Source: DASTFY01 sp963769115
Lineage (GTDB): Bacteria > Actinomycetota > Acidimicrobiia > Acidimicrobiales > Ilumatobacteraceae
NCBI GenBank assembly: GCA_963769115.1
Contig: CAVYKN010000020.1
Span: 124,001 to 188,000 of the forward strand
Direction: 5' to 3'
DNA: 64,000 nt
Shown here: positions 44,736-53,966 of the stretch, piece after piece
Layout of the letters: each line of letters opens with the position of its first letter
Numbering within the stretch: the stretch's first letter is position 1
Notes under the pieces: model-generated
Seen by the model: only the letters and a program-made list of their open reading frames with translations
The model's database searches: none
What the model was told of the DNA's origin: nothing
Made by a program: the position numbers and the translations under genes

Positions 44736-45477
44736 GACCGGCTCCCGAGGGCGGAGCCGAGGACGGTGAGGCCGTCGGGCAGTGGCGTGAAGCCGAGGCG
44801 GCGGTACAGCGTCGAGCGCGCGGTGGTTGTCGTGGTGCGTGTTGACCAGTGCCTCGCCGCAGCCGGTGGTCACCATCCAGCGGAGGCCGTCGACCACGAG
44901 CGCCGTGCCCCAGCCCTGGCCGGTGGCCTCGGGGCGGACGGCGAGCCGCTGGATGTACCCGGTCGCCCCCGCCCGGCCGTTGACGACGTAACCGACCGGC
45001 TCGCGTCCGTGGTCAGCCACCCGCAGTCGGTGGCGCGGCGTGGCCCGGCAGGCGTCGAGGATGGCGGCCCGGTCCAGGTGCCAGGCCGTCGCCGAAGGCC
45101 GCGGCGTCCACCTCGGGCAGGAGCGGCCAGTCGGCACGCGTCGCTCGCCGCAGCTTGCGGGCCGGGCGGGCCGGTCGTCCGTCGAGCGGGCGGCTCAGCA
45201 GCACGAGCTCCTCGAGGGCGTCGAAGCCGGCTTCGCGGTACGGGCGCTGGTCGGGTGCGGCGAGCGCCGCGGTCCGCACCCGCGCGTAGCCCAGCCGCGA
45301 CAGGCCGCCCAGCCAGCGCGCGATCTCCTGGGCGGAGGGCAGGACGGCGCCCGGTACCGGGACGACCTGGGCCGTCGTCTCGTCCGCCGGCCACGGGCGC
45401 ACGCGCACGGCAGCTGCGCCGGCCCGGAGCACCACCTCGGGGCCGGTCAGGCGACGACTGAACCGGACCACTCCCAT
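44732..45477 (-). CDS. GNAT acetyltransferase, frameshifted
   Basis: Tandem GNAT-like protein of about 247 aa. The N-terminal half (VVLRAGAAAVRVRPWP, SAQEIARWLGGLSRLGYARV) is a degenerate repeat. A shift at about 45085 leads to the half with YIQRLAVRPEATGQGWGTAL, the acetyl-CoA loop. A second shift at about 44812 gives the usual end YRRLGFTPLPDGLTVLGSAL to 44732. It occupies the mutT4 position of mycobacteria. Divergent by 18 bp from a deacetylase gene. The substrate is unknown. Confidence 0.8.
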
Positions 45478-45495
45478 GACGGTAGCGTTCGACTC

Positions 45496-46512
45496 GTGGG
45501 CCTCCTCTTCGCCACGCACCCCCGTTATCTGGAGCACATGGCGACGCCCTACCACCCGGAGCGGCCGGAACGGCTGGGCGCGGTGCTCGACGGTGCGCAC
45601 ACGACGCCGGTGGCCGACGCGCTCGTGCCGCTGGAGCCGCGCCACGCCACGCGGGACGAGCTGGAGCGGGTCCATCCCGGCGACTACCTCGACCAGCTGC
45701 AATACATCTCCGAGGTCGAAGGCGGCGGCTACCTGGACCCTGACACCGCGGCCTGCCCGGCGACGTGGGAGGCCTGCCTGCTCGGGGCCGGCGGGGTCCT
45801 GCGGGCAGCCGAGGCGTTGGCCGCCGGCGAGGCACCGGCCGCGTTCTGCGCCGTGCGCCCGCCCGGGCACCACGCCACCCGCAACCGGGCCATGGGGTTC
45901 TGCCTCGTCAACAACGTGGCGGTCACCGCGGCGGCGCTGGCCGAGCAGGGTGAGCGGGTCCTCATCGTCGACTACGACGCGCACCACGGCAACGGGACGC
46001 AGGACATCTTCTACGAGCACCCGACCGTGTTCTACGTGTCGTTCCACCAATGGCCGCTCTATCCCGGCACTGGCGGCATGGCCGAACGTGGCGATGGCGC
46101 CGGGTTCGGTTGCAACCTCAACATCCCGCTCCCGCCGCGGGCGACGGGCGACGTCTACCTGGAAGCCATCGACCGGATCGTGGCCCCGCTCGTCGGCTCC
46201 TTCGAGCCCACCTGGCTCATCATCTCGGCCGGGTTCGACGCCCACCGGCGCGACCCCATCACTGATCTCGGCCTCACGTCGGGCGACTACGCGCTGATGA
46301 CCGCCCGCCTGCTGGAGCTGGTGCCGGCCGGCCGCTGCGTGATGGTCCTGGAGGGCGGGTACGACCTGCAGGCCCTCGCCGACTCGTCGGCGGCGGCGAT
46401 GGCGGCGTTGCTCGGCGTCGAGCACCTGCCGGAGAAGCCGTCCGCGGGCGGTCCAGGCCAGCGGGCGCTCGACGCGGTGGTCGGCCACTGGGCCGATCTG
46501 CTCCCGGCCTGA
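45496..46512 (+). CDS. Histone-deacetylase-like (acetoin utilisation/HDAC family) hydrolase
   Basis: A 338-aa class II-type zinc deacetylase/polyamine deacetylase-like enzyme. It has HPERPERL near the N-terminus, the active-site motif RPPGHHAT with the tandem His, zinc ligands in DYDAHHGNGTQ and SAGFDAHRRDP, and ALMTARLLE and VLEGGYDL at the C-terminus. GTG 45496 gives the family N-terminus LLFATHPRYLEH. It is divergent from a GNAT gene 18 bp away, so the pair could act on a common acetylated substrate; this is speculation. Confidence 0.9.
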   Translation: MGLLFATHPRYLEHMATPYHPERPERLGAVLDGAHTTPVADALVPLEPRHATRDELERVHPGDYLDQLQYISEVEGGGYLDPDTAACPATWEACLLGAGGVLRAAEALAAGEAPAAFCAVRPPGHHATRNRAMGFCLVNNVAVTAAALAEQGERVLIVDYDAHHGNGTQDIFYEHPTVFYVSFHQWPLYPGTGGMAERGDGAGFGCNLNIPLPPRATGDVYLEAIDRIVAPLVGSFEPTWLIISAGFDAHRRDPITDLGLTSGDYALMTARLLELVPAGRCVMVLEGGYDLQALADSSAAAMAALLGVEHLPEKPSAGGPGQRALDAVVGHWADLLPA

Positions 46513-46538
46513 CAGCTCCGTCGCCGTAGCCTCTGCGC

Positions 46539-47951
46539 GTGGTCCCCGAGCGCTTCGCCCCGCTGCTGGCCGAGCTCTCACCGCTGGCCGACCGGTTCCG
46601 CGGCGCGGGCCGGCGGCTGTACCTGGTCGGGGGCACGGTGCGCGACCTCTTGGTGGGGCGGGAGAGTGGTGGGGACGTCGACGCCACGACCGATGCCCGC
46701 CCCGACGAGATCAAGTCCATCCTCGAGGGCTGGGCCGACGCGCTGTGGACCCAGGGAGAGCGCTTCGGGACCATCGGCGCCCGCCGGGGCGACCGGGACT
46801 ACGAGATCACCACGCACCGCGCCGAGGCCTACGAACCGGAGTCCCGCAAGCCGAACGTCGTGTTCGCCGACGCCATCGAGGTCGACCTGTCCCGCCGGGA
46901 CTTCACCGTCAACGCCATGGCGCTGGAGCTGACGAGCGACGCGCCGACGCTCGTCGATCCCTTCGGCGGGGCCGCCGACCTCGCCGCCCACGTGCTGCGC
47001 AGCCCCATCCCCCCGGAGGAGAGCTTCAGCGACGACCCGCTGCGGATGCTCCGGGCCGCCCGCTTCCTCTCCGGCTACCAGCTGGAGCCGGTGCCCGAGC
47101 TGGTCAACGCGGTGACGGCCATGCATCACCGCCTCTCGATCGTGTCGGCCGAACGCATCCGCGACGAGTTGGACAAGCTCCTCGTCGTCGACCGGCCAGG
47201 TCCCGGCCTGTGGTTCGTGATCGACACCGGCCTGGCCGAGGAGTTCCTGCCCGAGCTGCCGGCCATGCGGCTGGAGCAGGATCCGATCCACCGCCACAAG
47301 GACGTCCTCAGCCACACCATCGCCGTCGTCGAGAACGTCCGCCGGCCGGCCGAGCACTCGGGAGGGCGCTCGTTCGACTTCCGGCGCACGCGCCTGGCGG
47401 CGCTGTTCCACGACATCGGCAAGCCGAAGACCCGCGGCTACCGCAAGGGCAAGGGCGTGACCTTCCACCACCACGAGGTGGTCGGCGCCCGGATGACCCG
47501 CGACCGCCTGCAGGCCCTGCGCTACTCGAACGCCGACGTCGAGGCCATCACCCGGCTGGTCGAGCTGCACCTGCGCTTCCACACCTACAAGATGGGCTGG
47601 ACGGATGCGGCGGTGCGGCGGTACGTGCGCGACGCCGGTGATCTGCTGGGCGAGCTCAACGTGCTGACCCGCTGCGACTGCACGACCCGCAACGAGCGCA
47701 AGGCCGCCATGCTGGCGGCCCGCATGGACGAGCTCGAGGCCCGCATCGACGTGCTGGCCGCGCAGGAGGAGCTGAAGGCCATCCGGCCCGAGCTGGACGG
47801 CAACCAGGTGATGGAGCGCCTCGGCGTCGCGCCGGGCCCGGTCGTGGGGGAGGCCGTGTCCTACCTGCTCGAGCTGCGCCTGGAGGAAGGCGTGCTCGGC
47901 GAGGAGGAGGCCGGCCGGCGCCTCGACGCGTGGTGGGCCGCCCGCGAGTAG
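46539..47951 (+). CDS. pcnA: CCA-adding tRNA nucleotidyltransferase
   Basis: A 470-aa class II nucleotidyltransferase adding or repairing tRNA 3' CCA. The N-terminal pol-beta-type motif is LVGGTVRDLLVGRESGGDVD, then RRDFTVNAMAL and DDPLRMLRAARFLSGY. The C-terminal HD domain has ALFHDIGKPKTR and HHHEVVGA. The tRNA-Ile in this window lacks encoded CCA, consistent with need for it. GTG 46539 is the start. Its position next to the DUF6049 block matches mycobacterial pcnA. Confidence 0.94.
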   Translation: MVPERFAPLLAELSPLADRFRGAGRRLYLVGGTVRDLLVGRESGGDVDATTDARPDEIKSILEGWADALWTQGERFGTIGARRGDRDYEITTHRAEAYEPESRKPNVVFADAIEVDLSRRDFTVNAMALELTSDAPTLVDPFGGAADLAAHVLRSPIPPEESFSDDPLRMLRAARFLSGYQLEPVPELVNAVTAMHHRLSIVSAERIRDELDKLLVVDRPGPGLWFVIDTGLAEEFLPELPAMRLEQDPIHRHKDVLSHTIAVVENVRRPAEHSGGRSFDFRRTRLAALFHDIGKPKTRGYRKGKGVTFHHHEVVGARMTRDRLQALRYSNADVEAITRLVELHLRFHTYKMGWTDAAVRRYVRDAGDLLGELNVLTRCDCTTRNERKAAMLAARMDELEARIDVLAAQEELKAIRPELDGNQVMERLGVAPGPVVGEAVSYLLELRLEEGVLGEEEAGRRLDAWWAARE

Positions 47952-47969
47952 CAGCCCGCCTACGAGTCG

Positions 47970-48549
47970 CTAGTACCCCGAGCTTCTTGGCCCGCATGAC
48001 GAGGGCGGCCGGGATCAGCGCGCCCGCCTGGCCGAGGGGCAGGGGCTCGGCCATCACGTCCACCCGGAAGTTGGCCCGCATGACGGCCATGAAGTAGTCG
48101 CTCGTGGTGCGGGTGCCGGCGCCGTAGCCCCGCCGCAGCACCACCTCGCCGCCTTCGAGCATGGCCGCCATCGGGTGGGGGACGGCGAACACCAGCGATG
48201 CCTCCGGCCGCAGCACGCGGTGGGCTTGGCGGAGGACGCGGGCCAGGTCGTCGACGACATCGAACGCGGTGGAGAAGACGAGGTCGACCGAGCCGCTGGT
48301 GGCGAAGCCGAGGTCGGCGATGTCGCCCCCGTGGAACTCGACCCGTACCCCTGCCTGCTCGGTCTGCTCACGGAAGTCGGCCAGGTCGTCGGCGGGTACG
48401 GCGGCCATCGCCCGCGCGCCGCGCTCGGCGAAGGCGATGGCGTTGGCGGTACCACCCAGCTCGATCACCCGCTTGCCGGCGACGTCCCCGCACAGCCGCA
48501 GCTCGCCCTCGTCGGGGACGCCCGTTCCGTAGGAGATGGCGCTCACCAT
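47970..48549 (-). CDS. SAM-dependent methyltransferase, 3' frameshift likely
   Basis: Class I methyltransferase of about 193 aa. Motif I is VIELGGTANAIAFAERGARA; motif II/III region is SVDLVFSTAFDVVDDLARVL with VLRPEASLVFAVPHPMAAML. The open frame runs 300 bp into the CCA gene, giving Arg/Gly-rich nonsense. Removing one G from the GGGG near 47976 gives KKLGY and a stop at 47970, outside pcnA, so I use that end. Substrate unknown. Confidence 0.75.
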
Positions 48550-48629
48550 CTCGCCATGATGACCCTCTCCCGGCCCCGTGCGGTGGATGGCGGCGAGCGC
48601 CGCGCCGCGGGCGAAGTACCGTCCCCGCG

Positions 48630-49836
48630 ATGGCCAGGACAGTGTTGCGCGGCGGCAAGATCTTCGACGGCACGGACCAGCTCCACGACGGGGACGTGGT
48701 CGTCGAGGACGGTCGCATCGTGGACGTGGGGATCGATCTCGACGGCGACAGCGCCGTCGATTGCACCGGCCACACCCTGCTCCCCGGTCTGTTCGACTGC
48801 CACGTCCACCTCGCCGTGACGGACATCAACTCGCTGCGGCGCCAGCAGACCCCGTTCTCGCTCAACTTCTACGAGGCCATCGAGAACATGCGGGTCACCC
48901 TGGCCACGGGCATCACGACCGTGCGCGACGCCGCCGGCGCCGACCTCGGGATGAAGACCGCGGTGGAGCAGGGCCTGGTCCCCGGCCCGCGGATGCAGAT
49001 CTCGATCACCATGCTGAGCCAGACGGGCGGCCACGGCGACGACTGGCAGGTGTGCGGCGCCCACGTGCCCGCCTTCTTCGTGCGCTATCCGGGCGTGCCC
49101 GAGCCGATCGTGGACGGTCCGGACGAGATGCGCCGACGGGTCCGCGAGCTCGTCCGCGCCGGCGCCGACGTCATCAAGGTCGCCACCAGCGGCGGTGTGC
49201 TTGTCACCGAGGGACGACCCCCGCCACGGCCACTTCCGCGATGCCGAGCTCACCGTCCTGGTCGAGGAGGCGACGGCCGCCGGCCGGTTCGTGATGGCGC
49301 ACGCCCAGGCGACCGAGGGGATCAAGGCCGCCATCCGGACCGGCATCCGGTCCATCGAGCACGGCATCTACCTGGACGACGAGGCCATCGGCATGATGCT
49401 CGAACGTGGGACCTACCTCGTGCCGACGCTCGTGGCCCCGCTCGGCGTGCTCGAGGCCCGCGACCGCGGCATACCGGTGCCGCAGGTGATGATCGACAAG
49501 ACGGTCATGGTGATGGAGACGCACGCGGCGTCCATCCGTGCCGCCGTCGAGGCCGGGGTCAAGGTGGCGATGGGCACCGACAGCGGCGTGGCGCCGCACG
49601 GTCAGAACCTGCGGGAGCTGGAGCTCATGGTCGGGTGCGGCATGACGCCCGCCCAGGCCCTGGTAGCGACCACGCGGACCGCGGCCGAGCTGATGGGCCT
49701 GGAGGACGAGCTGGGCGCGCTGGAGAAGGGCAAGCGGGCCGACGTCGTGGTCGTCGAGGGCGACCCGCTGGCCGATCTGTCAGGGCTGGGGACGAGTGTG
49801 CGCCAGGTCTGGAAGGACGGCGCCCGGGTCGTCTGA
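48630..49836 (+). CDS. Imidazolonepropionase-like amidohydrolase, frameshifted
   Basis: Metal-dependent amidohydrolase, about 402 aa. It has RGGKIFDGTDQLHDGDVVVE, the HxH motif LFDCHVHLAV, VIKVATSGGV, then after a shift at about 49202 (an extra T in GCTTGTCACC) the second frame with FVMAHAQATEGI, SIEHGIYLDD and the metal Asp in MGTDSGVAPHG. The group includes Xaa-Pro dipeptidase-like and Xaa-Arg dipeptidases. ATG 48630 follows a short gap from the divergent methyltransferase. Substrate unproven. Confidence 0.87.
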
Positions 49837-49878
49837 CCCGTCGGCGTCTCCGGTCAACGGGGTCAGCCGGCGTCGTCC

Positions 49879-50949
49879 TCAGTCGGTGCCGGTGGCGAAC
49901 TCCTCGACCATCAGGCGGGCCTCCTCGTCGCGGTACTGCACCGGCGGCGACTTCATGAAGTAGGCCGACGGGCCGAGCAGCGGGCCGCCCAGGCCCCGGT
50001 CCTTGGCGACCTTGGCGCAGCGGACGGCGTCGATGATGACGCCCGCCGAGTTGGGGGAGTCCCACACCTCGAGCTTGAGCTCGACGTTGAGCGGCACGTC
50101 GCCGAAGTTGCGGCCCTCGAGGCGGATGTAGGCCCACTTGCGGTCCTGCAGCCAGGCCACGTGGTCCGACGGGCCGATGTGGACGTCGTCGGCCTCGATG
50201 CCGTTGTCGATCTGGCTGGTGACCGACTGCGTCTTGGAGATCTTCTTGGACTCCAGCCGCTCCCGCTCCAGCATGTTCATGAAGTCCATGTTCCCGCCCA
50301 CGTTGAGCTGGTACGTGCGGTCGAGCACCATGCCCCGGTCCTCGAACAGGCGGGCCAGGATGCGGTGCACGATGGTGGCGCCGACCTGGCTCTTGATGTC
50401 GTCGCCGACGATCGGCACACCGGCGGCCTCGAACTTCGCCGCCCACTCCGGGTCGGACGCGATGAACACGGGGATGGCGTTGACGAACGCCACGCCGGCG
50501 TCGAGGCAGGCCTGGGCGTAGTGCTTCTGCGCCTCCTCGGACCCCACCGGGAGGTAGGAGACCAGCACGTCGGCGCGGGCGTCGCGCAGGGCCTGGGCCA
50601 CGTCGACCGGCTCGGTCGGCGACTCCTCGACGACCTGGCGGTAGTACTTCCCGAGCCCGTCGAGCGTCGGGCCCCGCAGCACGGGCACGCCCAGGTCGGG
50701 CACGTCGGCGAACTTCACCGTGTTGTTGTGGCCGGCCAGGATGGCCTTGCCGACGTCGAGGCCGACCTTCGTGGCGTCGACGTCGAAGGCGGCGACAACC
50801 TCGATGTCGCGGATGTGATACCCACCGAGGACGACGTGCATGAGACCGGGCACGGACTCGTTTGGGTCGGCGTTCTCGTAGTACTCGAGGCCCTGCACCA
50901 GGGAGCTGGCGCAGTTCCCGACGCCGGCGATGGCGAGGCGGATGGTCAT
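49879..50949 (-). CDS. ino1: Inositol-3-phosphate synthase
   Basis: A 356-aa myo-inositol-1-phosphate synthase (Rv0046c type), converting glucose-6-phosphate to inositol-3-phosphate for mycothiol and phosphatidylinositol. The NAD-binding start is RLAIAGVGNCASSLVQGLEY; catalytic core LNVGGNMDFMNMLERERLES-type residues and KSQVGATIVHRILARLFEDR follow; KSPPVQYRDEEAR is the C-terminal signature. It overlaps the padR gene (ATGA) and is probably controlled by it. A mycothiol need fits the MDMPI-family gene at 4919. Confidence 0.95.
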   Translation of the reverse strand: MTIRLAIAGVGNCASSLVQGLEYYENADPNESVPGLMHVVLGGYHIRDIEVVAAFDVDATKVGLDVGKAILAGHNNTVKFADVPDLGVPVLRGPTLDGLGKYYRQVVEESPTEPVDVAQALRDARADVLVSYLPVGSEEAQKHYAQACLDAGVAFVNAIPVFIASDPEWAAKFEAAGVPIVGDDIKSQVGATIVHRILARLFEDRGMVLDRTYQLNVGGNMDFMNMLERERLESKKISKTQSVTSQIDNGIEADDVHIGPSDHVAWLQDRKWAYIRLEGRNFGDVPLNVELKLEVWDSPNSAGVIIDAVRCAKVAKDRGLGGPLLGPSAYFMKSPPVQYRDEEARLMVEEFATGTD

Positions 50950-51620
50950 GATGGCGGGTCCTCCTCCCGGCTGGGCGTGCTGGGACTGCTCGTGAGCGCG
51001 GCGCGCTCGTCAGCGATCAGCTCGTCGAGCCAGGCGATGTCGTGTTGGATGGTCTGGGTGTCGTGCTCCCGAAGGGAGCGAAGGTAGTGGTCCAGCCGAT
51101 CGGCGACCGTCGCGTGACGGTCGGGACGGCGGGACCGTTCGCCGGCCAGGCGACCGGCGAGAGCGGCCCGGCGCCGCTCGAAGAGCTCGAGGCGCCGGGA
51201 GGACGGCAGGTAGCGGCAGAACGCCACCTTGAGGGGGAAGGCCCGGTCGTCGGTGGCCGGGTCCTCCATGAGGTCGAGGAGCAGCTGCTGGCCCGCCCCG
51301 GTGAGACAGTAGGCCTTGCGGCCCCTCCGGCCGCGCGAGCTTCCCGTGCGCTCGGGCCGGGTGCGGGTGCGGGCGAGGAAGGCCGCGGCCTCGCCGGCCA
51401 GCGAGCCGGTCAGCGGGAGCGCGGGCTCGTCGGCCGCGGGTGCGTCGACGGCGTCGACCACCCGCACCGCGCCGGCCGCCTCGAGGCGTGACAGCGCGGG
51501 GTAGAGGGCGCCGAACGACACGGCCGGGCGCAGGCCGGCCAGCTCGGTGGCGCGCTTGCGCAACTCGTAGCCGTGCAGGTCCTGCTCCCAGAGCAGCCCG
51601 AGGATGGCGAGATCAATCAT
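50946..51620 (-). CDS. PadR-family transcriptional regulator
   Basis: A 224-aa PadR regulator. The winged helix is LAILGLLWEQDLHGYELRKR with SFGALYPALSRLEAAGAVRV; the C-terminal coiled-coil dimerisation domain covers about residues 120-215 (LKVAFCRYLPSSRRLELFER). ATG 51620 is the start; the longer frame is intergenic. It is co-directional and overlapping with ino1, as Rv0047c is with ino1 in Mycobacterium. A perfect ATGTAT-type palindrome lies about 55 bp upstream, so autoregulation and control of inositol synthesis are likely. Confidence 0.92.
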   Translation of the reverse strand: MIDLAILGLLWEQDLHGYELRKRATELAGLRPAVSFGALYPALSRLEAAGAVRVVDAVDAPAADEPALPLTGSLAGEAAAFLARTRTRPERTGSSRGRRGRKAYCLTGAGQQLLLDLMEDPATDDRAFPLKVAFCRYLPSSRRLELFERRRAALAGRLAGERSRRPDRHATVADRLDHYLRSLREHDTQTIQHDIAWLDELIADERAALTSSPSTPSREEDPPS

Positions 51621-51673
51621 GGGTGTCGATCGTGTCGTCGTGGCGATGCACCGACGCGGCGCACGAGGGTCTC

Positions 51674-51694
51674 GATGTATCGGTTCGATACATC
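51674..51694. promoter_or_regulatory. PadR-type operator
   Basis: GATGTATCG (51674-51682) and CGATACATC (51686-51694) form a perfect 9-bp inverted repeat around GTT. PadR regulators bind ATGTA/TACAT dyads with this kind of spacing. It lies 54 bp upstream of the padR start in the divergent padR/DUF5318 gap (51621-51807), so it could control both directions. Confidence 0.8.
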
Positions 51695-51807
51695 TACCAC
51701 GCGATCGCGGGCATCGCAACGCACGCCCGCGAGCGGCGCCCTCGCCTTCCGCGGAAGCGCCGCGGACCGGACGCGCCACCTGGCGCCGCCCGCTACCCTC
51801 TCGCCGC

Positions 51808-52221
51808 ATGGCGTTCCAGGCGTCGTCGTTGCAGGGGGTCGGATCCGGCGTCGTCGATCATCGCCTGGCCCGCCGGGCGCTGATCCGGGAGTACCGCAAA
51901 GGGCGCCTGGCACAGCACCAGGTCTGCGACGCCCACCCGGAGCTCATCCGCGCCGCGCGTTCCATCGGCCAGCCGACACAGACCGACTGTCCGATCTGCG
52001 AGGTCGAGAAGCTGGTGCTCGTGACGTACGCGTTCGGACCTCGGCTACCCGCTCACGGCCGGTGCATCACCGACGCCCGCCAGCTGCGCGAGCTGAACCG
52101 GCGGTCGGAGTCGTATGCGGCCTACGTCGTGGAGGTGTGCCCCGGCTGTTCGTGGCACCACCTCTTGCGCGTCCTGCCGCTCGGCAGCCGCCCGGCCAGG
52201 CGCACCTCCGGCACGGGCTGA
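51808..52221 (+). CDS. DUF5318 zinc-ribbon-like protein
   Basis: A 137-aa DUF5318 family protein (Rv0049-like), conserved in actinobacteria and of unknown function. Its start is FQASSLQGVGSGVVDHRLAR; two Cys pairs, DCPICEVEK and VCPGCSWHH, form a likely zinc site. ATG 51808 gives the standard N-terminus. Mycobacteria have it just before ponA1; here the next gene on that side is unrelated, so ponA is absent from this place. Confidence 0.85.
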   Translation: MAFQASSLQGVGSGVVDHRLARRALIREYRKGRLAQHQVCDAHPELIRAARSIGQPTQTDCPICEVEKLVLVTYAFGPRLPAHGRCITDARQLRELNRRSESYAAYVVEVCPGCSWHHLLRVLPLGSRPARRTSGTG

Positions 52222-52230
52222 CGTCGGCGA

Positions 52231-52407
52231 TCAGCCGTCGAGCCGCTCGTGCGGGTAGTGGCTGAGGCAGGCGAAGCACCACCGCTCGGTCTCGTCCACG
52301 CGCTGGACGGTGGCCGGGCTCTCCCACGAGCCCGGGGTGGTGTACAGGCGGTGGACGGCGGTGAGCTCGTCCTCGTCGCGGCCGCAGCTGTCGCAGGTCC
52401 CCGGCAT
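52231..52407 (-). CDS. Small zinc-ribbon protein
   Basis: A 58-aa protein with MPGTCDSCGRDEDE (CxxC) and a second pair WCFACLSHYPHE, giving a probable zinc ribbon with a helix/strand insert (LTAVHRLYTTPGSWES). ATG 52407 is used. It is convergent with DUF5318 (9-bp gap) and 23 bp from the divergent DUF192 gene. Function unknown. Confidence 0.7.
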   Translation of the reverse strand: MPGTCDSCGRDEDELTAVHRLYTTPGSWESPATVQRVDETERWCFACLSHYPHERLDG

Positions 52408-52430
52408 GCGGGCGACGCTACCGTGGCCCG

Positions 52431-53027
52431 GTGCGCGGGCTCCGGGTCCTGACCAGCGTGCCGGCGCTGCTGGCACTGGCCCTGGCGGTGGGCTGCGGCG
52501 GCGGCGACGATTCGTCGGGCGGGTCCGGGGCGGCAGTGTCCGGCACGGTCGTCCCCCCGCCGACCGGCGCCGTTGTGACGTCCGGCGACGGCGATCCGGC
52601 CGTGGTCCCCGAGGGCTACTCGGCCGTCGTCATCGAGGTGGCGCAGGACGACGGCACGACCGAAGAGTTCTGCGTCTGGCTGGCCGAGTCGGGCGACCAA
52701 CGACAGCAGGGGCTGATGGGGGTCACCTCGCTCGGCGGCGCCGACGGGATGCTCTTCCGCTTCGGTGCCGACCACTCCGGCTCGTTCTGGATGAAGGACA
52801 CGATCCTCCCGCTTTCGATCGCGTTCTTCGCCGGCGACGGCGCGTTCGTGTCGGCGACCGACATGGAGCCGTGCCCGCCCGACAGCGAGTCCTGCCCGCT
52901 CTACCAGGCCGACGGTCCGTACGCCGACGCCATCGAGGTCGTCCAAGGCGACCTGGGGTCGCTGGGCATCGGCCCGGGCAGCCGGCTCTCGATCACCGAC
53001 CGCTCCTGCCAACCATCCGGCCCGTAA
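52431..53027 (+). CDS. DUF192 lipoprotein
   Basis: A 198-aa predicted lipoprotein: signal peptide VLTSVPALLALALAVGC with a Cys lipobox, a Gly/Ser linker, then a DUF192 domain. Domain signatures are VWLAESGDQRQQGLMGVTSL, the GMLFRF segment and FWMKDTILPLSIAFF. The usual final Asp/Gly turn is present (GIGPGSRLSI). DUF192 proteins are beta-barrel-like with unknown biochemistry. GTG 52431 is the start. A strong palindrome follows the stop. Confidence 0.85.
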   Translation: MRGLRVLTSVPALLALALAVGCGGGDDSSGGSGAAVSGTVVPPPTGAVVTSGDGDPAVVPEGYSAVVIEVAQDDGTTEEFCVWLAESGDQRQQGLMGVTSLGGADGMLFRFGADHSGSFWMKDTILPLSIAFFAGDGAFVSATDMEPCPPDSESCPLYQADGPYADAIEVVQGDLGSLGIGPGSRLSITDRSCQPSGP

Positions 53028-53065
53028 CCCTTTCCACCGATTCGATATCGAATCGGTGGAAGGGT
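53028..53065. terminator. 30-bp perfect palindrome (bidirectional terminator candidate)
   Basis: Positions 53032-53061 are a perfect zero-spacer palindrome, arms TTCCACCGATTCGAT and ATCGAATCGGTGGAA; CCCT and GGGT extend it with one bulged T. It lies between the convergent DUF192 and phosphoesterase genes, which fits a bidirectional terminator without a T-run. Its perfect symmetry and lack of loop also fit a cruciform or protein site. Confidence 0.65.
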
Positions 53066-53135
53066 GTCGCCGACCGAAGTGTGAGCCGAACGCGCCGTTT
53101 TCGGCTCATCGGGCTCGGAGTTCCCGGCGACGAGG

Positions 53136-53966
53136 TCAGCTCGAGATGGTGCCTCCGTCGAATTGGCGGCCGTTGCGGTCGACGGCGCTGTAGCGGAGGC
53201 TGCCCCCGCCGGCCTCCAGCTCGACGAAGTGGTGCTCGACGGCCAGCTCGGCCGTGAACGAGGCGGGCCGGGCCCGGTAGAGACCGCCGCCGCCACCGCC
53301 GGAGACGAGGTACGTGACCCCGCGCTGAGGCCTGCTGACCTGGTAGTTGTGGTCGTGGCCGGCCACGACGAGTTGCACGCCGTACTCCTCGAACAACGGC
53401 CCCCAGGTCGACCGCACCTGCTCGTTGGATCCGTGCTTGCCGGCCGAGTACGCCGGCGCGTGCATGGCGGCCACCCGCCAGCGCTGGCCGGCGCCACGCA
53501 GCGTGGACTCGAGCCAGGAACGCTGCTGCGCCGAACCGACGCGGTTCGTGTCGAGGCAGACCAGGAGCAGGTCGCCGAAGGTCCTCGAGTACCAGCGGCC
53601 CGGCATGCCGAGCGCCCGTACCTGCCCGTTGGCGTTGCCGTCCTTCACGTCGTGGTTGCCGAGCAGCGCGCAGAGCCGGGCGCGGCGGAGGACCTCGCCA
53701 TAGGGCCCGAAGACCGTCTGGTCGAGCAGCCGGGGATCGCCGTCCGGGTACGCGTTGTCCCCCAGCAGGACGAGGCCGTCGAAGGCGCCGGACCCGCCGA
53801 CGGCGTCCGCCACCGCGCGGCTGACCGCGTCGCCCGTGCCCACGTCACCGACGAGCGCCAGGCGGGTGCTGCTCTGCGCCGCGGCCAGCGGCGCGCCCGG
53901 GAAGCGCTGTGCGGCGAGTCCGACCGCTACCGCTCCAACGCCCTTCAGGAACCGACGACGATCCAT
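53136..53966 (-). CDS. Secreted metallophosphoesterase (Tat-exported)
   Basis: A 276-aa calcineurin-like phosphoesterase. It has a twin-arginine signal MDRRRFLKGVGAVAVG, then metal motifs LVGDVGTGD, GDNAYPDGDP, LLGNHD, MHAPAYS and AGHDHNY. It should act outside the membrane on phosphate esters. ATG 53966 places the Tat motif at the extreme N-terminus. It is convergent with DUF192. The exact substrate is unknown; purple-acid-phosphatase-like enzymes are the nearest type. Confidence 0.88.
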   Translation of the reverse strand: MDRRRFLKGVGAVAVGLAAQRFPGAPLAAAQSSTRLALVGDVGTGDAVSRAVADAVGGSGAFDGLVLLGDNAYPDGDPRLLDQTVFGPYGEVLRRARLCALLGNHDVKDGNANGQVRALGMPGRWYSRTFGDLLLVCLDTNRVGSAQQRSWLESTLRGAGQRWRVAAMHAPAYSAGKHGSNEQVRSTWGPLFEEYGVQLVVAGHDHNYQVSRPQRGVTYLVSGGGGGGLYRARPASFTAELAVEHHFVELEAGGGSLRYSAVDRNGRQFDGGTISS

